The position numbers were made by a program, and so were the translations under genes. Below, in pieces: positions 30,315 through 38,778 of a stretch of DNA of 52,951 bases. Within the stretch, counting starts at the first letter, position 1. Every line of letters begins with the position of its first letter. Source of the DNA: Rhodocyclales bacterium (GTDB lineage Bacteria; Pseudomonadota; Gammaproteobacteria; Burkholderiales; Rhodocyclaceae); assembly GCA_026399435.1 (NCBI GenBank), contig JAPLQX010000041.1:1-52951 (forward strand). The letters run 5' to 3'. The notes below the pieces were generated by a model. The model ran no database searches. It was not told where the DNA came from and saw only the letters and a program-made list of their open reading frames with translations.

Positions 30315-31084
30315 GCCACGACCGGTTCCGCAGGCTTGATGAAGTGACGCATGTAGCGTGGGTTCATGCGCGACATCGGCAGCAGCAGAAGCAGGTCGGC
30401 GGTGTTGAAGTAGGGATCCCAGGCCGGTTCGCCGCAGACCCAGGCACCGAGTCGCAGATATCCCTTGATCAGCGGCGGGACCAGCGCAGGCTGGTCGCTG
30501 GCGAGCCGTTTAACCGGCAGGGCATGCTTGGGGAATACGCGGTATTCCGCCGGAGCCATGTGCGCGGGACACGTCTGGGTGAACAGGTTGGCGGCATTGT
30601 GTCCGCCGTCGGCCATGCCGATCGAGGCGCAACCGATCAGGTAGTCGTAGCCCTTGCTGACCATGTAATCGGCAAGCCCGGCCCACAGCAGGGTGATGAC
30701 CGCGCCGCTGCGATAGTCGGGGTGGATACAGGAACGTCCGACTTCCACCATGCGGCTGCGCAGGTTCTGCAGCCGGGGCAGGAAGAACTCGCTTTCCGAG
30801 TAGTAGCTGCCGGCTCGGCGGGCGGCATCCGGCGACAGGATGCGGTAGGTGCCGACGATGCGGTCGGCATGGCTTTCGCGCACGATCAGGTGGTCGCAGA
30901 ACGGATCATAGCGATCGATGTCGTGGTTCGGCGTGCCGGAGCTGATGTGGGCACCGAGTTCCTCGACAAAGACCTTGTAGCGCAGACGCTGTGCTTCGCG
31001 GATTTCCTCTTCGCTGCGCGCCAGCGCAACGGTGAAGCCGACGTGCTGGCTGGCGGCGGTGGTTTCGATCAAATGCTTTTGCAT
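30311..31084 (-). CDS. olsB: OlsB-like N-acyltransferase (ornithine lipid synthesis)
   Basis: A 257-residue GNAT-fold acyltransferase of the PlsC/OlsB-associated type that in rhizobia transfers 3-hydroxyacyl groups from ACP to the alpha-amino group of ornithine, giving lyso-ornithine lipid. Recognisable segments: RLRYKVFVEELGAH, DHLIVRE, VGTYRILSP, MVEVGRSCIHPDYRSGAVI and the C-terminal DPYFNTADLLLLLPM. ATG 31084 has AGGAG seven bases upstream and is chosen over ATG 31120. An acyltransferase of the OlsA kind lies 51 bases upstream. Ornithine as substrate is family knowledge plus context. Confidence 0.8.
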   Translation of the reverse strand: MQKHLIETTAASQHVGFTVALARSEEEIREAQRLRYKVFVEELGAHISSGTPNHDIDRYDPFCDHLIVRESHADRIVGTYRILSPDAARRAGSYYSESEFFLPRLQNLRSRMVEVGRSCIHPDYRSGAVITLLWAGLADYMVSKGYDYLIGCASIGMADGGHNAANLFTQTCPAHMAPAEYRVFPKHALPVKRLASDQPALVPPLIKGYLRLGAWVCGEPAWDPYFNTADLLLLLPMSRMNPRYMRHFIKPAEPVVA

Positions 31085-31135
31085 GGCGTTCTCCTGTGGG
31101 CTCTTTGGGTTCGCCTGCATTCTGGGAAACCGGCG

Positions 31136-31921
31136 TTACCAGTTGATTGCCGCTTCGTTACGGAGAGGTTGCGAGCTGTCCTCTGAATGCGCCAGTGCAG
31201 CGGCGACCGCCTGGTGGGCGCGGTGGGCAAGGTGACGGCGATCCGACAGCGGCGGGGCGAAACTCGCCGCCAGCGTGACGCGCGCGACCAGCCCGCCGGC
31301 TTGCAACACGCTGATCAGGCAGGTCAGCAGGCTGATGTCATCGATATAGGCCGGTGCCAGCGAACGGGCGCCATCAGCGCGGTGATAGCTCAGCGCGAGC
31401 GCGTGCACCGGCACGGCGGCGTCGATCGCGCTCTGGAACAACGCACCGTGGAAGGGCAGCAGCCGGTCGCCGGCGGTGGTCGTGCCTTCCGGAAAGATCG
31501 CCAGCCGCCGGCCGGTGCGTAGCGCTTTCAGCATCTGCTGCTGCGCGCGCTGCGCGGCCTTGCGGCTGCCGCGTTCGATGAATACCGTGTCGGCGTGGCG
31601 GCTAAGCCAGCCGATCAGGGGCCAGCGGGCGACTTCACTCTTGGCGACGAAGCCGCAAGGCAACAGGGTGTTGATGACGAAGATGTCGATGAAGGAGATG
31701 TGGTTGCCGACCAGCAGGCCGGCCTCGATGCGGGCGAGTTCGCCCGCGTCCGCTTCGACGCGGATGCCGAGCAGCACCAGCAACTGCCGCGACCAGTGAC
31801 GTTTCAGGTGTTGGTGCCACGGCGCGCCACCCAGGCGGAAGAGCAGCGCTACAAGGAGCGCGCCGTAGAGGAGATGGAGCCCGACCAGCAGCAGGCGCAG
31901 GCCGACAGGAAGAAGGGGCAT
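31136..31921 (-). CDS. 1-acylglycerol-3-phosphate acyltransferase family protein, OlsA-like
   Basis: A 261-residue membrane-associated acyltransferase. One N-terminal hydrophobic segment (residues 3-28) is followed by the PlsC motifs NHISFIDIF (NHx4D type) and FPEGTTTAGDRLLPF. It could acylate lysophosphatidate or, as OlsA, lyso-ornithine lipid; the OlsB-like gene just downstream favours the latter. In-frame ATGs exist at 31999 and 31978, but a Pho-box-like element on this strand (31961-31944) would then be inside the gene, so I take ATG 31921. No start has a strong ribosome site. Confidence 0.82.
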   Translation of the reverse strand: MPLLPVGLRLLLVGLHLLYGALLVALLFRLGGAPWHQHLKRHWSRQLLVLLGIRVEADAGELARIEAGLLVGNHISFIDIFVINTLLPCGFVAKSEVARWPLIGWLSRHADTVFIERGSRKAAQRAQQQMLKALRTGRRLAIFPEGTTTAGDRLLPFHGALFQSAIDAAVPVHALALSYHRADGARSLAPAYIDDISLLTCLISVLQAGGLVARVTLAASFAPPLSDRRHLAHRAHQAVAAALAHSEDSSQPLRNEAAINW

Positions 31922-31927
31922 CCGGCA

Positions 31928-31961
31928 AGGATAGATATGCCCTGTTACATGTCCGTGACCG
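31928..31961 (-). promoter_or_regulatory. Candidate Pho box and -10 for the lipid operon
   Basis: On the minus strand CGGTCAC and ATGTAAC lie 11 bases apart (31961-31944), resembling PhoB half-sites (CTGTCAC/CTGTAAT type). Ten bases further is TATCCT (31933-31928) as a possible -10, the same spacing as in the E. coli phoA promoter. The predicted start then falls at or next to the ATG at 31921, which would make the mRNA leaderless; this weakens the case. Confidence 0.3.
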
Positions 31962-31992
31962 CGGTCGTGGGAAAACATTCGCCCGGCGAGCC

Positions 31993-32026
31993 ATTTCACG
32001 GCTTTGTAACATTCGCTGTCTAAACT
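31993..32026 (+). promoter_or_regulatory. Candidate Pho box and -10 for pstSCAB
   Basis: ATTTCAC and TTGTAAC are 11 bases apart (31993-32010); the second differs from the E. coli phoA half-site TTGTCAC at one base. A ten-base spacer leads to TAAACT (32021-32026), a -10-like hexamer, exactly as in PhoB-dependent promoters. pstS starts 58 bases after the predicted start site. The first half-site is weak (4 of 7). Confidence 0.45.
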
Positions 32027-32090
32027 CTTTCGCGATGCAACACACCAGCCGGTATCCCGGTTCTTCCGAACATTTCACAGGAGTCATCAC

Positions 32091-33134
32091 ATGCTGATTC
32101 GCACCCTCAGGAACGCAGGGCTTGCCGCCGTTTCACTGCTGGTCATTTCGACGGCCGGCGCGGCCGACATCACCGGCGCCGGCGCCACCTTTCCCGCGCC
32201 GATCTACGGCAAGTGGGCCGAGGCCTACCAGAAGGCCACCGGCAACAAGATGAACTACCAGTCGATCGGTTCCGGCGGGGGCATCAAGCAGATCACCGCC
32301 AAGACCGTGGACTTCGGCGCCAGCGACATGCCGCTGAAGCCCGAGGAACTCGAAAAGCTGGGGCTGGTGCAGTTTCCCACCGTGATCGGCGGCGAAGTGC
32401 TGGCCTACAACCTGCCGGGCATCAAGACCGGCGATATCCGCCTGACCGGCGCTGTTCTCGCCGACATTTTCCTCGGCAAGATCGTCAAGTGGAATGACAA
32501 GGCGATCGCCGATCTGAATCCGAAGACGCAGTTGCCGGACCAGCCGATTGCCGTGGTGCGCCGCGCCGACGGTTCCGGCACCACCTTCATCTTCACCAAC
32601 TATCTGTCCAAGGTCAGTCCGGAGTGGAAGCAGAAGGTCGGTGAGGGCACGGCGGTGCAGTGGCCGGTGGGGCTGGGCGGCAAGGGCAACGAGGGCGTCT
32701 CGGCCTTCGTCCAGCGCCTGCCGGGTTCGATCGGCTACATCGAATTCGCCTACGCCAAGCAGAACAAGCTGACCTATGCCCTGCTGCAAAACGCGGCGGG
32801 CAATTACCCGACGCCGAGCGACACGACATTCCAGGCCGCCGCCGCCGGCGCCGACTGGAACAAATCGGCGTTCTACGAAATCCTGACCAACGCGCCGGGC
32901 AAGGACGCGTGGCCGATTTCCGGCGCTACCTTCATCCTGATGCAAAAAGTGCAGGAAAAGCCGGTGCAGGCCCTGGAAGCGCTCAAGTTCTTCGAATGGG
33001 CTTACAAGAATGGCGGCAAACTGGCCGACGAACTTGATTACGTGGCCTTGCCCGAAAGCGTGGTCAAATTGATCCGCGCTGCCTGGGGCAACATCAAGGA
33101 CACGTCGGGCAAGCCTGTCTGGACGGGCAAGTAG
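32091..33134 (+). CDS. pstS: Phosphate ABC transporter substrate-binding protein PstS
   Basis: Periplasmic high-affinity phosphate receptor. The 347-residue precursor has a signal peptide ending near [10 protein letters not shown] and the PstS hallmarks: [37 protein letters not shown], and [16 protein letters not shown] with phosphate-contacting Ser/Gly/Thr residues. AGGAG precedes the ATG by seven bases. First gene of pstSCAB, divergent from the lipid operon. Confidence 0.98.
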   Translation: MLIRTLRNAGLAAVSLLVISTAGAADITGAGATFPAPIYGKWAEAYQKATGNKMNYQSIGSGGGIKQITAKTVDFGASDMPLKPEELEKLGLVQFPTVIGGEVLAYNLPGIKTGDIRLTGAVLADIFLGKIVKWNDKAIADLNPKTQLPDQPIAVVRRADGSGTTFIFTNYLSKVSPEWKQKVGEGTAVQWPVGLGGKGNEGVSAFVQRLPGSIGYIEFAYAKQNKLTYALLQNAAGNYPTPSDTTFQAAAAGADWNKSAFYEILTNAPGKDAWPISGATFILMQKVQEKPVQALEALKFFEWAYKNGGKLADELDYVALPESVVKLIRAAWGNIKDTSGKPVWTGK

Positions 33135-33172
33135 GCGCGCTGCGAATCCTGTCCTGAACTGATCGGCGACCA

Positions 33173-34120
33173 ATGAGTTCATTCCGGCAAGGCACTCTGG
33201 GCGATTGGGTTTTTCTCAACCTGACGCGATCGGCGGCGATTTTCGTGCTGCTGATGCTGGCCGGAACCATCGCCTCGCTGGTCTACGGTGCATGGCCGGC
33301 AATCGAAAAGTTCGGCTTCGGCTTTCTCTGGTCGGGCGAATGGAACCCGCCGGCGGAGCGCTTCGGCGCCCTGATTCCGATTTACGGCACGCTGGCGACG
33401 TCGCTGGTGGCGCTGATCATTGCCGTTCCGGTCAGTTTCGGCATTGCGCTGTTCCTGACCGAGATGGCGCCGGTCTGGCTCAAGCGCCCGCTCGGCATCG
33501 CCATCGAGTTGCTGGCCGGCATTCCCAGCATCGTGTATGGCATGTGGGGCCTGCTGGTGTTTGCGCCAGTCTTTGCGAAATACGCGCAACCGCTGCTGGC
33601 GAACACGCTGGGCAAACTGCCGGTGATCGGCGAGCTGTTTTCCGGCCCCGGGCTGGGCATCGGCATTCTCAGCGCGGCGGTGGTACTGGCGATCATGACG
33701 ATTCCCTTCATCGCCTCGGTGATGCGCGACGTCTTCGACGTGACGCCGGCCATGCTCAAGGAGTCGGCCTATGGTGTCGGCGCCACGACCTGGGAAGTGG
33801 TCTGGAACGTGGTGCTGCCCTACACCAAGGTCGGCGTCATCGGCGGCGTCATGCTCGGCCTCGGGCGTGCCCTGGGCGAGACCATGGCCGTGACCTTCCT
33901 GATCGGCAACATGAATGTCTTCGGCGGCTTCTCGCTGTTCCTGCCGGGCAACAGCATCGCCTCGGCGCTGGCCAACGAGTTTGCCGAGGCAGAATCGGCA
34001 ATCTATACGGCGTCGCTGATCGAGCTCGGCCTGATTCTCTTCTTCATCACCTTCATCGTCCTGTCGCTGTCCAAGCTGCTGCTGATGCAGCTGTCGCGCC
34101 AGGAAGGCGCAACGACCTGA
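33173..34120 (+). CDS. pstC: Phosphate ABC transporter permease PstC
   Basis: Inner-membrane permease of 315 residues with about six transmembrane helices. It contains the N-terminal ...[13 protein letters not shown] segment, [44 protein letters not shown], and the EAA loop [21 protein letters not shown]. It pairs with PstA to form the channel. It follows pstS by 38 bases. Confidence 0.97.
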   Translation: MSSFRQGTLGDWVFLNLTRSAAIFVLLMLAGTIASLVYGAWPAIEKFGFGFLWSGEWNPPAERFGALIPIYGTLATSLVALIIAVPVSFGIALFLTEMAPVWLKRPLGIAIELLAGIPSIVYGMWGLLVFAPVFAKYAQPLLANTLGKLPVIGELFSGPGLGIGILSAAVVLAIMTIPFIASVMRDVFDVTPAMLKESAYGVGATTWEVVWNVVLPYTKVGVIGGVMLGLGRALGETMAVTFLIGNMNVFGGFSLFLPGNSIASALANEFAEAESAIYTASLIELGLILFFITFIVLSLSKLLLMQLSRQEGATT

Positions 34121-34129
34121 GCCCGGGCC

Positions 34130-34969
34130 ATGGAACTTCACGCCCGGCGCAAGCTCACCAATCGCATCGCCCTGACGCTGGCCTTGCTGGCGATGTCCTT
34201 CGGCCTGTTCTGGCTGTTCTGGATTTTGTTCACGACCTTCGAGCTGGGTTTTTCAAGCCTGTCGATGAGGCTGTTCACCGAAATGACGCCGCCGCCGGGT
34301 TCGGAAGGCGGATTGTTGAACGCCATCGTCGGCAGCCTCATGCTGGTGTCGCTGGCGACCCTGGTGGGAACCCCGATCGGCATTCTTGCCGGCATCTATC
34401 TGGCGGAGTACGGCCAGCACACCTGGCTTGGCCGCACCACGCTGTTCATCAACGACATTTTGCTGTCGGCGCCGTCGATCGTGATCGGCCTTTTTGTCTA
34501 TGCAATCTACGTAGCGCCGGCGGGACATTTTTCCGGTTGGTCGGGTGTCGTTGCGCTGGCCATGCTGGTGATTCCGGTGGTGATCCGCGCCACCGAAAAC
34601 ATGCTGCGGCTGGTGCCGAACACGCTGCGCGAGGCGGTATTCGCCCTCGGCACGCCGAAATGGAAAGTCATTACCCGGGTGACCTTGCGCGCCTCGGTCG
34701 CCGGCGTGCTCACCGGCATCCTGCTGGCCGTGGCGCGCATTTCCGGCGAGACGGCGCCGCTGCTGTTTACCGCGCTGTCGAATCAGTTCTGGACGCTGGA
34801 CATGAACCAGCCGATCGCCAATTTGCCGGTGACGATCTTCAAGTTCGCCATGAGCCCGTTCAAGGATTGGCAGGATCTTGCCTGGGCGGCTGTCCTGCTG
34901 ATCACGCTCGGCGTGCTGAGCCTGAATATTCTTGCTCGCGTGCTGTTCCGCGACAAACACCGAGTTTGA
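34130..34969 (+). CDS. pstA: Phosphate ABC transporter permease PstA
   Basis: Second permease, 279 residues, about six helices. Characteristic segments are [53 protein letters not shown], the EAA loop [38 protein letters not shown] (quoted parts only roughly located at 165-205). It starts nine bases after the pstC stop. Confidence 0.97.
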   Translation: MELHARRKLTNRIALTLALLAMSFGLFWLFWILFTTFELGFSSLSMRLFTEMTPPPGSEGGLLNAIVGSLMLVSLATLVGTPIGILAGIYLAEYGQHTWLGRTTLFINDILLSAPSIVIGLFVYAIYVAPAGHFSGWSGVVALAMLVIPVVIRATENMLRLVPNTLREAVFALGTPKWKVITRVTLRASVAGVLTGILLAVARISGETAPLLFTALSNQFWTLDMNQPIANLPVTIFKFAMSPFKDWQDLAWAAVLLITLGVLSLNILARVLFRDKHRV

Positions 34970-34991
34970 TTTGCCGACACGAGTCTCCAAG

Positions 34992-35774
34992 ATGATGATG
35001 AATGAACCCTCCCTAGGCCTGGAAGCGCAGATATCCTGCCGGAATTTCAACTTCTATTACGGCAAGTACCATGCGCTGAAGAACATCAACCTCGATATCT
35101 ACAAGCGCAACGTCACCGCCTTCATCGGCCCTTCCGGCTGCGGCAAGTCGACCCTGCTGCGGACCTTCAATCGCATGTACGAGTTGTATCCGGAGCAGCG
35201 TGCGGTCGGCCAGCTCCTGCTCGATGGCAAGGATATGCTGGCCAGGAACGTCGAAGCCAATTCGCTGCGTGCCAGGGTGGGCATGGTGTTCCAGAAGCCG
35301 ACGCCCTTCCCGATGTCGATCCGCGACAACGTCGCTTTCGGCGTCGGGCTGCATGAGCGTCTGTCGAAGGGCGAGATGGAGGATCGGGTCGAGTGGGCCT
35401 TGCGCAAGGCGGCGCTGTGGGACGAGGTCAAGAACAAACTGGGACAGAGCGGCATGAGCCTGTCGGGCGGCCAGCAGCAGCGCTTGTGCATTGCGCGCGG
35501 CATCGCGGTAAAGCCGGAAGTCCTGCTGCTCGACGAACCGACTTCGGCACTGGACCCAATCTCGACCATGCGCATCGAGGAACTGATCGGAGAACTCAAG
35601 AACGAGTTCACCATCGCCATCGTCACCCACAACATGCAGCAGGCGGCGCGCATCTCGGACTACACCGCCTACATGTATCTCGGCGAGATGATCGAGTTCG
35701 GCATCACCGACCAGATCTTCATCAAGCCGCAGAAGAAGGCGACGGAAGACTACATCACCGGGCGCTTCGGCTAG
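34992..35774 (+). CDS. pstB: Phosphate ABC transporter ATP-binding protein PstB
   Basis: ATPase of the phosphate importer, 260 residues. Walker [10 protein letters not shown], PstB-typical [15 protein letters not shown] and [14 protein letters not shown] signature LSGGQQQRL, Walker [14 protein letters not shown] and the switch His in [14 protein letters not shown]. The open frame continues upstream to 34932, but the ATG cluster at 34992-35000 fits the family length. No phoU follows: the next gene is convergent and overlaps the stop by four bases (CTAG). Confidence 0.97.
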   Translation: MMMNEPSLGLEAQISCRNFNFYYGKYHALKNINLDIYKRNVTAFIGPSGCGKSTLLRTFNRMYELYPEQRAVGQLLLDGKDMLARNVEANSLRARVGMVFQKPTPFPMSIRDNVAFGVGLHERLSKGEMEDRVEWALRKAALWDEVKNKLGQSGMSLSGGQQQRLCIARGIAVKPEVLLLDEPTSALDPISTMRIEELIGELKNEFTIAIVTHNMQQAARISDYTAYMYLGEMIEFGITDQIFIKPQKKATEDYITGRFG

Positions 35775-36475
35775 TTCCGCAGTGGACGAACGGTCGTTCC
35801 CGATGGTTCCGCAGGACTTGGCGCGCCGGGAGATGCCGGCGTTGCGGAACGGAAGGTCGTCGTAGCGATCTCGGCCGCCAGCGGTCGCGCTACCCGGATC
35901 ATGACGTTGAGCAATTCCTGCGCGATGAGTTCGCGTAGCGGAACCAGCAGCCGCGGCAGACGCACCGAACGACTCAGGGAGCGCGTTTCTTCGGCATACA
36001 GCCGGAACAGTTCATCCAGCAGTCGCGCAAAATCGTCGCGCGAGAACGTTGCGTATACGGCGCCGCGCAAGCGAAGGCCACTGTTGCGCGCCGTGAATAC
36101 TTTCTGTGCGGCGTCGTAGAGCAGCTTCATGCGCCGGGTGCGGATCGGCGTGATCTCCTCGTAGCGGATCACGATTTCCACCGGGAAGCTGCCGACCCGG
36201 GCGAGAAACATGCGGTCGATTTCCTTCGTCGCATGCAGCAGTTGCGGCTGGATTTCGCTCCAGTCTGGCTGGTTTTCCGCGGCGAGTTCGTGGGCGCGGA
36301 GGATCACCAGCGTGTCCTTGCGCACTTCCTTGGCGACGTTCAGCACCAGTACCGGTTCCAGGTGCGGCAGTGCGAGGCGCAGGGGCAGGGCGGCACGCAG
36401 CGCCGTGGTGGTGCGCTGGCTGTAGATGTTGAGTATCCGGCCGTTGAGTCTGGCGAGGGACTGCGCTCGCTGCAT
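35771..36475 (-). CDS. Unrecognised 234-residue protein, last gene of the frd cluster
   Basis: I do not recognise a family. The protein has no signal peptide or clear membrane span. It is rich in Arg and Leu, with a helical middle part ([26 protein letters not shown] and [18 protein letters not shown] regions), a possible amphipathic C-terminal helix ([28 protein letters not shown]) and a Ser/Pro/Ala-rich tail. It starts seven bases after the methyltransferase stop, so it is very likely co-transcribed with it. Context hints at quinone or fumarate-reductase function, but nothing in the sequence proves it. Confidence 0.75.
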   Translation of the reverse strand: MQRAQSLARLNGRILNIYSQRTTTALRAALPLRLALPHLEPVLVLNVAKEVRKDTLVILRAHELAAENQPDWSEIQPQLLHATKEIDRMFLARVGSFPVEIVIRYEEITPIRTRRMKLLYDAAQKVFTARNSGLRLRGAVYATFSRDDFARLLDELFRLYAEETRSLSRSVRLPRLLVPLRELIAQELLNVMIRVARPLAAEIATTTFRSATPASPGAPSPAEPSGTTVRPLRN

Positions 36476-36482
36476 CCTCTGG

Positions 36483-37253
36483 CTAGACCTTCGGAGCTTC
36501 GCGTGGCTTTACCGCGCGGTGGAATCCCAGCATGCCGTGGAACACGGTATCCGCCTTCACTTCGACATAGCCCTGTTCGCGCAGCAGGATCGACAGTTCC
36601 TCGGCGGTATAGAACAGTTCCAGTGCATCGAGGAAATACTGCTTGGCCTTGACCGCCGCCGGGCCGCTGCCGACTATCAGGCCGGTGATTCCGAGGCAGC
36701 CGCGCAGGTAGGTGTAGTAAAGGTTCTTCACGATCGGATTGCGCGGGCGCAGCATGTCGGAATGATGGAAGTGGCCGCCTGGCTTCAGCACGCGCAGGAT
36801 TTCGCTGAACACCTCGCGCACGCGCAGGTGGCGCGAGGCGAATTGCAGCGTGACGACATCGAAGTGATTGTCGGGGAAGGGCAGCTTGTGCACGTCGCCG
36901 ATGGTGCTCTTGATCTGAAAGCCGAGTGCGGCGGCACGCTGCTGGCCGACGGTTTGCATGGCGACGCTGCGATCCATGGCATGCACGTCGAGCGTCGGCT
37001 CGCGCTTGAGCAGGGCGATGCCGATGGCGTTGGTGCCGGCGCAGACATCCAGTACCTTCTGCTGCGGCTTCAAATCGACCAGTTGCATGAAGCGCCGCAG
37101 GAAGTTGCCGAACTGCCCCAGCGCGGCGATATTGTTGGCGCGGTCGTAATAAGGCGCGACGTCGGCGAAGACGTCGTTCAGGTCATTGCTCCAGACATCG
37201 CCGAGACGTTCTTCGCGTACCGCCTCGCGCGAGGCCAATTGGGGGGGTGCCAT
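36483..37253 (-). CDS. UbiE-family SAM-dependent methyltransferase in the frd operon
   Basis: A 256-residue class I methyltransferase. SAM motif I is KVLDVCAGTNAIGIAL (about residues 66-81), followed by DRSVAMQ, GDVHKLPFPDNHFDVVTLQFASRHL and ILRVLKPGGHF, the UbiE/MenG-type arrangement for methylating quinone precursors. It is divergent from housekeeping UbiE: motif I has CAGTNAIG instead of AGGTGD-like, and the N terminus reads YYDRANNI where UbiE has YDLMND. It starts 48 bases after frdD, so it may tailor the quinone used by fumarate reductase. It does not look like RquA. Exact substrate unknown. Confidence 0.8.
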   Translation of the reverse strand: MAPPQLASREAVREERLGDVWSNDLNDVFADVAPYYDRANNIAALGQFGNFLRRFMQLVDLKPQQKVLDVCAGTNAIGIALLKREPTLDVHAMDRSVAMQTVGQQRAAALGFQIKSTIGDVHKLPFPDNHFDVVTLQFASRHLRVREVFSEILRVLKPGGHFHHSDMLRPRNPIVKNLYYTYLRGCLGITGLIVGSGPAAVKAKQYFLDALELFYTAEELSILLREQGYVEVKADTVFHGMLGFHRAVKPREAPKV

Positions 37254-37301
37254 GAACTTCCTTTCCTGCAGTGGAATCGAATCGTTGTCGACGTGCCCTT
37301 G

Positions 37302-37643
37302 CTAGATTCGCAGCAGGAATACCGCGGAGGCGATGCTGCCGGCGATTGCCGCAACGTACAGCACGGTCGCTGCCAGCGTGTCGGCGCGCAAGCCGAAATC
37401 GTAACAGGTGCAGCGCAACCGGTGGGCCGAACTCCAGAGCGACAGTGCGACCACGCCGAAGACGATCAGCTTGCCGAGGCCGTTGCCGGCAAAGGCATGC
37501 ATCCGCTCGTAGCTGAGCCCGGCCGGAACATGACCGAGCGCCGCCAGGAAGGTGAGGAGGACGATGACGGGGATGAAGAAGGCGATGACCGTGCCGCCGG
37601 CGGCGAAGGGGAACCAGACGACAGGTTTGTGCGATTTGGCCAT
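37302..37643 (-). CDS. frdD: Fumarate reductase subunit D (membrane anchor)
   Basis: A 113-residue membrane protein with three helices that helps anchor FrdAB and bind quinone. The pattern KPVVWFPFAAGGTVIAFFIPVIVLL, then LSYERMHAFAGNGLGKLI and LSLWSSAHRLRCTCYDFGL follows E. coli FrdD (PVFWGLFGAGG, LSYERVLAFA, LWCGLHRMHHAMHDL), not SdhD. It starts two bases after the frdC stop. Confidence 0.92.
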   Translation of the reverse strand: MAKSHKPVVWFPFAAGGTVIAFFIPVIVLLTFLAALGHVPAGLSYERMHAFAGNGLGKLIVFGVVALSLWSSAHRLRCTCYDFGLRADTLAATVLYVAAIAGSIASAVFLLRI

Positions 37644-37645
37644 GG

Positions 37646-38038
37646 TCAGAACACTCCCGCAAGATAAAGGATGGCGACGGACAACACCATCCATGCCACA
37701 TAGTGCGCGCCGGAAATTACGTTGCCGGGCACGAAGTCCTCGCCGATCTGCACCGGCATGGCCTTTTGCGTGGCGTTGAACCATGTGGCGGCGTGATAGA
37801 CGGCAGCGGCCAGGGCCAGCACATGAAATACGATCGAATCCGCGCTTTTCAGCGCCAGCAGGAAGGCTTCCCAGGCTGCCTGGCCTTGGGACAGACGTTG
37901 CAGGCCGACCACCAGCAGCACGCAGTAGGCGCCGACGAAAATACTGGTGATCTCGCGCGACATGTAGCGCAGGTACCGTGGCTGGCGGAAATACCAGGTG
38001 GTCGGTGGAACTTCTCTAACCAAGGGGTTGCGGCTCAT
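37646..38038 (-). CDS. frdC: Fumarate reductase subunit C (membrane anchor)
   Basis: A 130-residue membrane protein with three helices. It follows E. coli FrdC: N-terminal TTWYFRQPRYLRYMSREITSIFVG, central VFHVLALAAAVYHAATWFNATQKAMPV (E. coli [20 protein letters not shown]), and a C-terminal hydrophobic helix. No heme-ligand pattern of SdhC is evident, consistent with the heme-free type D quinol:fumarate reductase. Its ATG overlaps the frdB stop (ATGA). Confidence 0.92.
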   Translation of the reverse strand: MSRNPLVREVPPTTWYFRQPRYLRYMSREITSIFVGAYCVLLVVGLQRLSQGQAAWEAFLLALKSADSIVFHVLALAAAVYHAATWFNATQKAMPVQIGEDFVPGNVISGAHYVAWMVLSVAILYLAGVF

Positions 38039-38778
38039 GACTTCCCTCCCGGAATCAGGTGTTCGACGATCCAGTCGATCGAACTGGTAATCTTCATTTG
38101 CTGTAACGCGCTGGCCGGATCGACGTGGGCCGGGCAGACCTCGGAGCAGGCGCCGACGAAGGTGCATTCCCATACGCCCTCATGGGTGGCGACCACTTCC
38201 TGGCGCTCCTTGCGGCCGCCGTCTCGCGAATCGAGGTTGTAGCGGTGCGCCAGGGTAAGGGCCGCCGGGCCGATGAATTTGGGCGTCAATCCGTACTGCG
38301 GGCAGGCGGCATAGCACAGCATGCAGTTGATGCACATCGAATACTGGCGGAACTTCATCAGTTGCGCAGGTGTCTGCTTGTATTCGCCCTCGCTGATCGG
38401 CTTCTTCTCTTTCGGAATGACGTAGGGCTTGACGCGCTTGAGCTTCTCCATGAAATCGTCGGGCGCAGTCACCAGATCGCGCTCGATCGGGAAATGCGCC
38501 AGCGGCTCGACCCGGATCACGCCCTCGTAGTCGCGCAGGAAGGCGTGGCACGACAGCTTCGGTTCGCCGTTGATCATCATGCCGCAACTGCCGCAGACGG
38601 CCATGTGGCACGACCAGCGGTAGTTGAGCGTCGGGTCGATGTCTGCCTTGACCTTGTTGAGCGCGTCGAGCACCACCCATTCTTCCTGGCAGACCACTTC
38701 ATAACGCTGGAAGTGGGCCTCGGTGTCCGTATCCGGGTTGTAGCGCAGGACTTCGAGCTGGACGGTGCGCTCTTTCAT
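38035..38778 (-). CDS. frdB: Fumarate reductase iron-sulfur subunit
   Basis: Carries electrons from quinol to FrdA. The 247-residue protein has the plant-type 2Fe-2S motif CHMAVCGSCGMMING...C near residues 60-80 and two cluster motifs, CINCMLCYAACP (4Fe-4S) and CTFVGACSEVCP (3Fe-4S). The stretch FIGPAALTLAHRYNLDSRD and the CTFVG motif match E. coli FrdB closely. It overlaps frdA (ATGA) and frdC by four bases. Confidence 0.96.
   Translation of the reverse strand: MKERTVQLEVLRYNPDTDTEAHFQRYEVVCQEEWVVLDALNKVKADIDPTLNYRWSCHMAVCGSCGMMINGEPKLSCHAFLRDYEGVIRVEPLAHFPIERDLVTAPDDFMEKLKRVKPYVIPKEKKPISEGEYKQTPAQLMKFRQYSMCINCMLCYAACPQYGLTPKFIGPAALTLAHRYNLDSRDGGRKERQEVVATHEGVWECTFVGACSEVCPAHVDPASALQQMKITSSIDWIVEHLIPGGKS

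Noticed and set aside
36483..37253. Rhodoquinone enzyme RquA
   Set aside because: The sequence has UbiE-type motifs (GDVHKLPFPDNHFD, ILRVLKPGG) and lacks the RquA pattern I know; kept as UbiE family.
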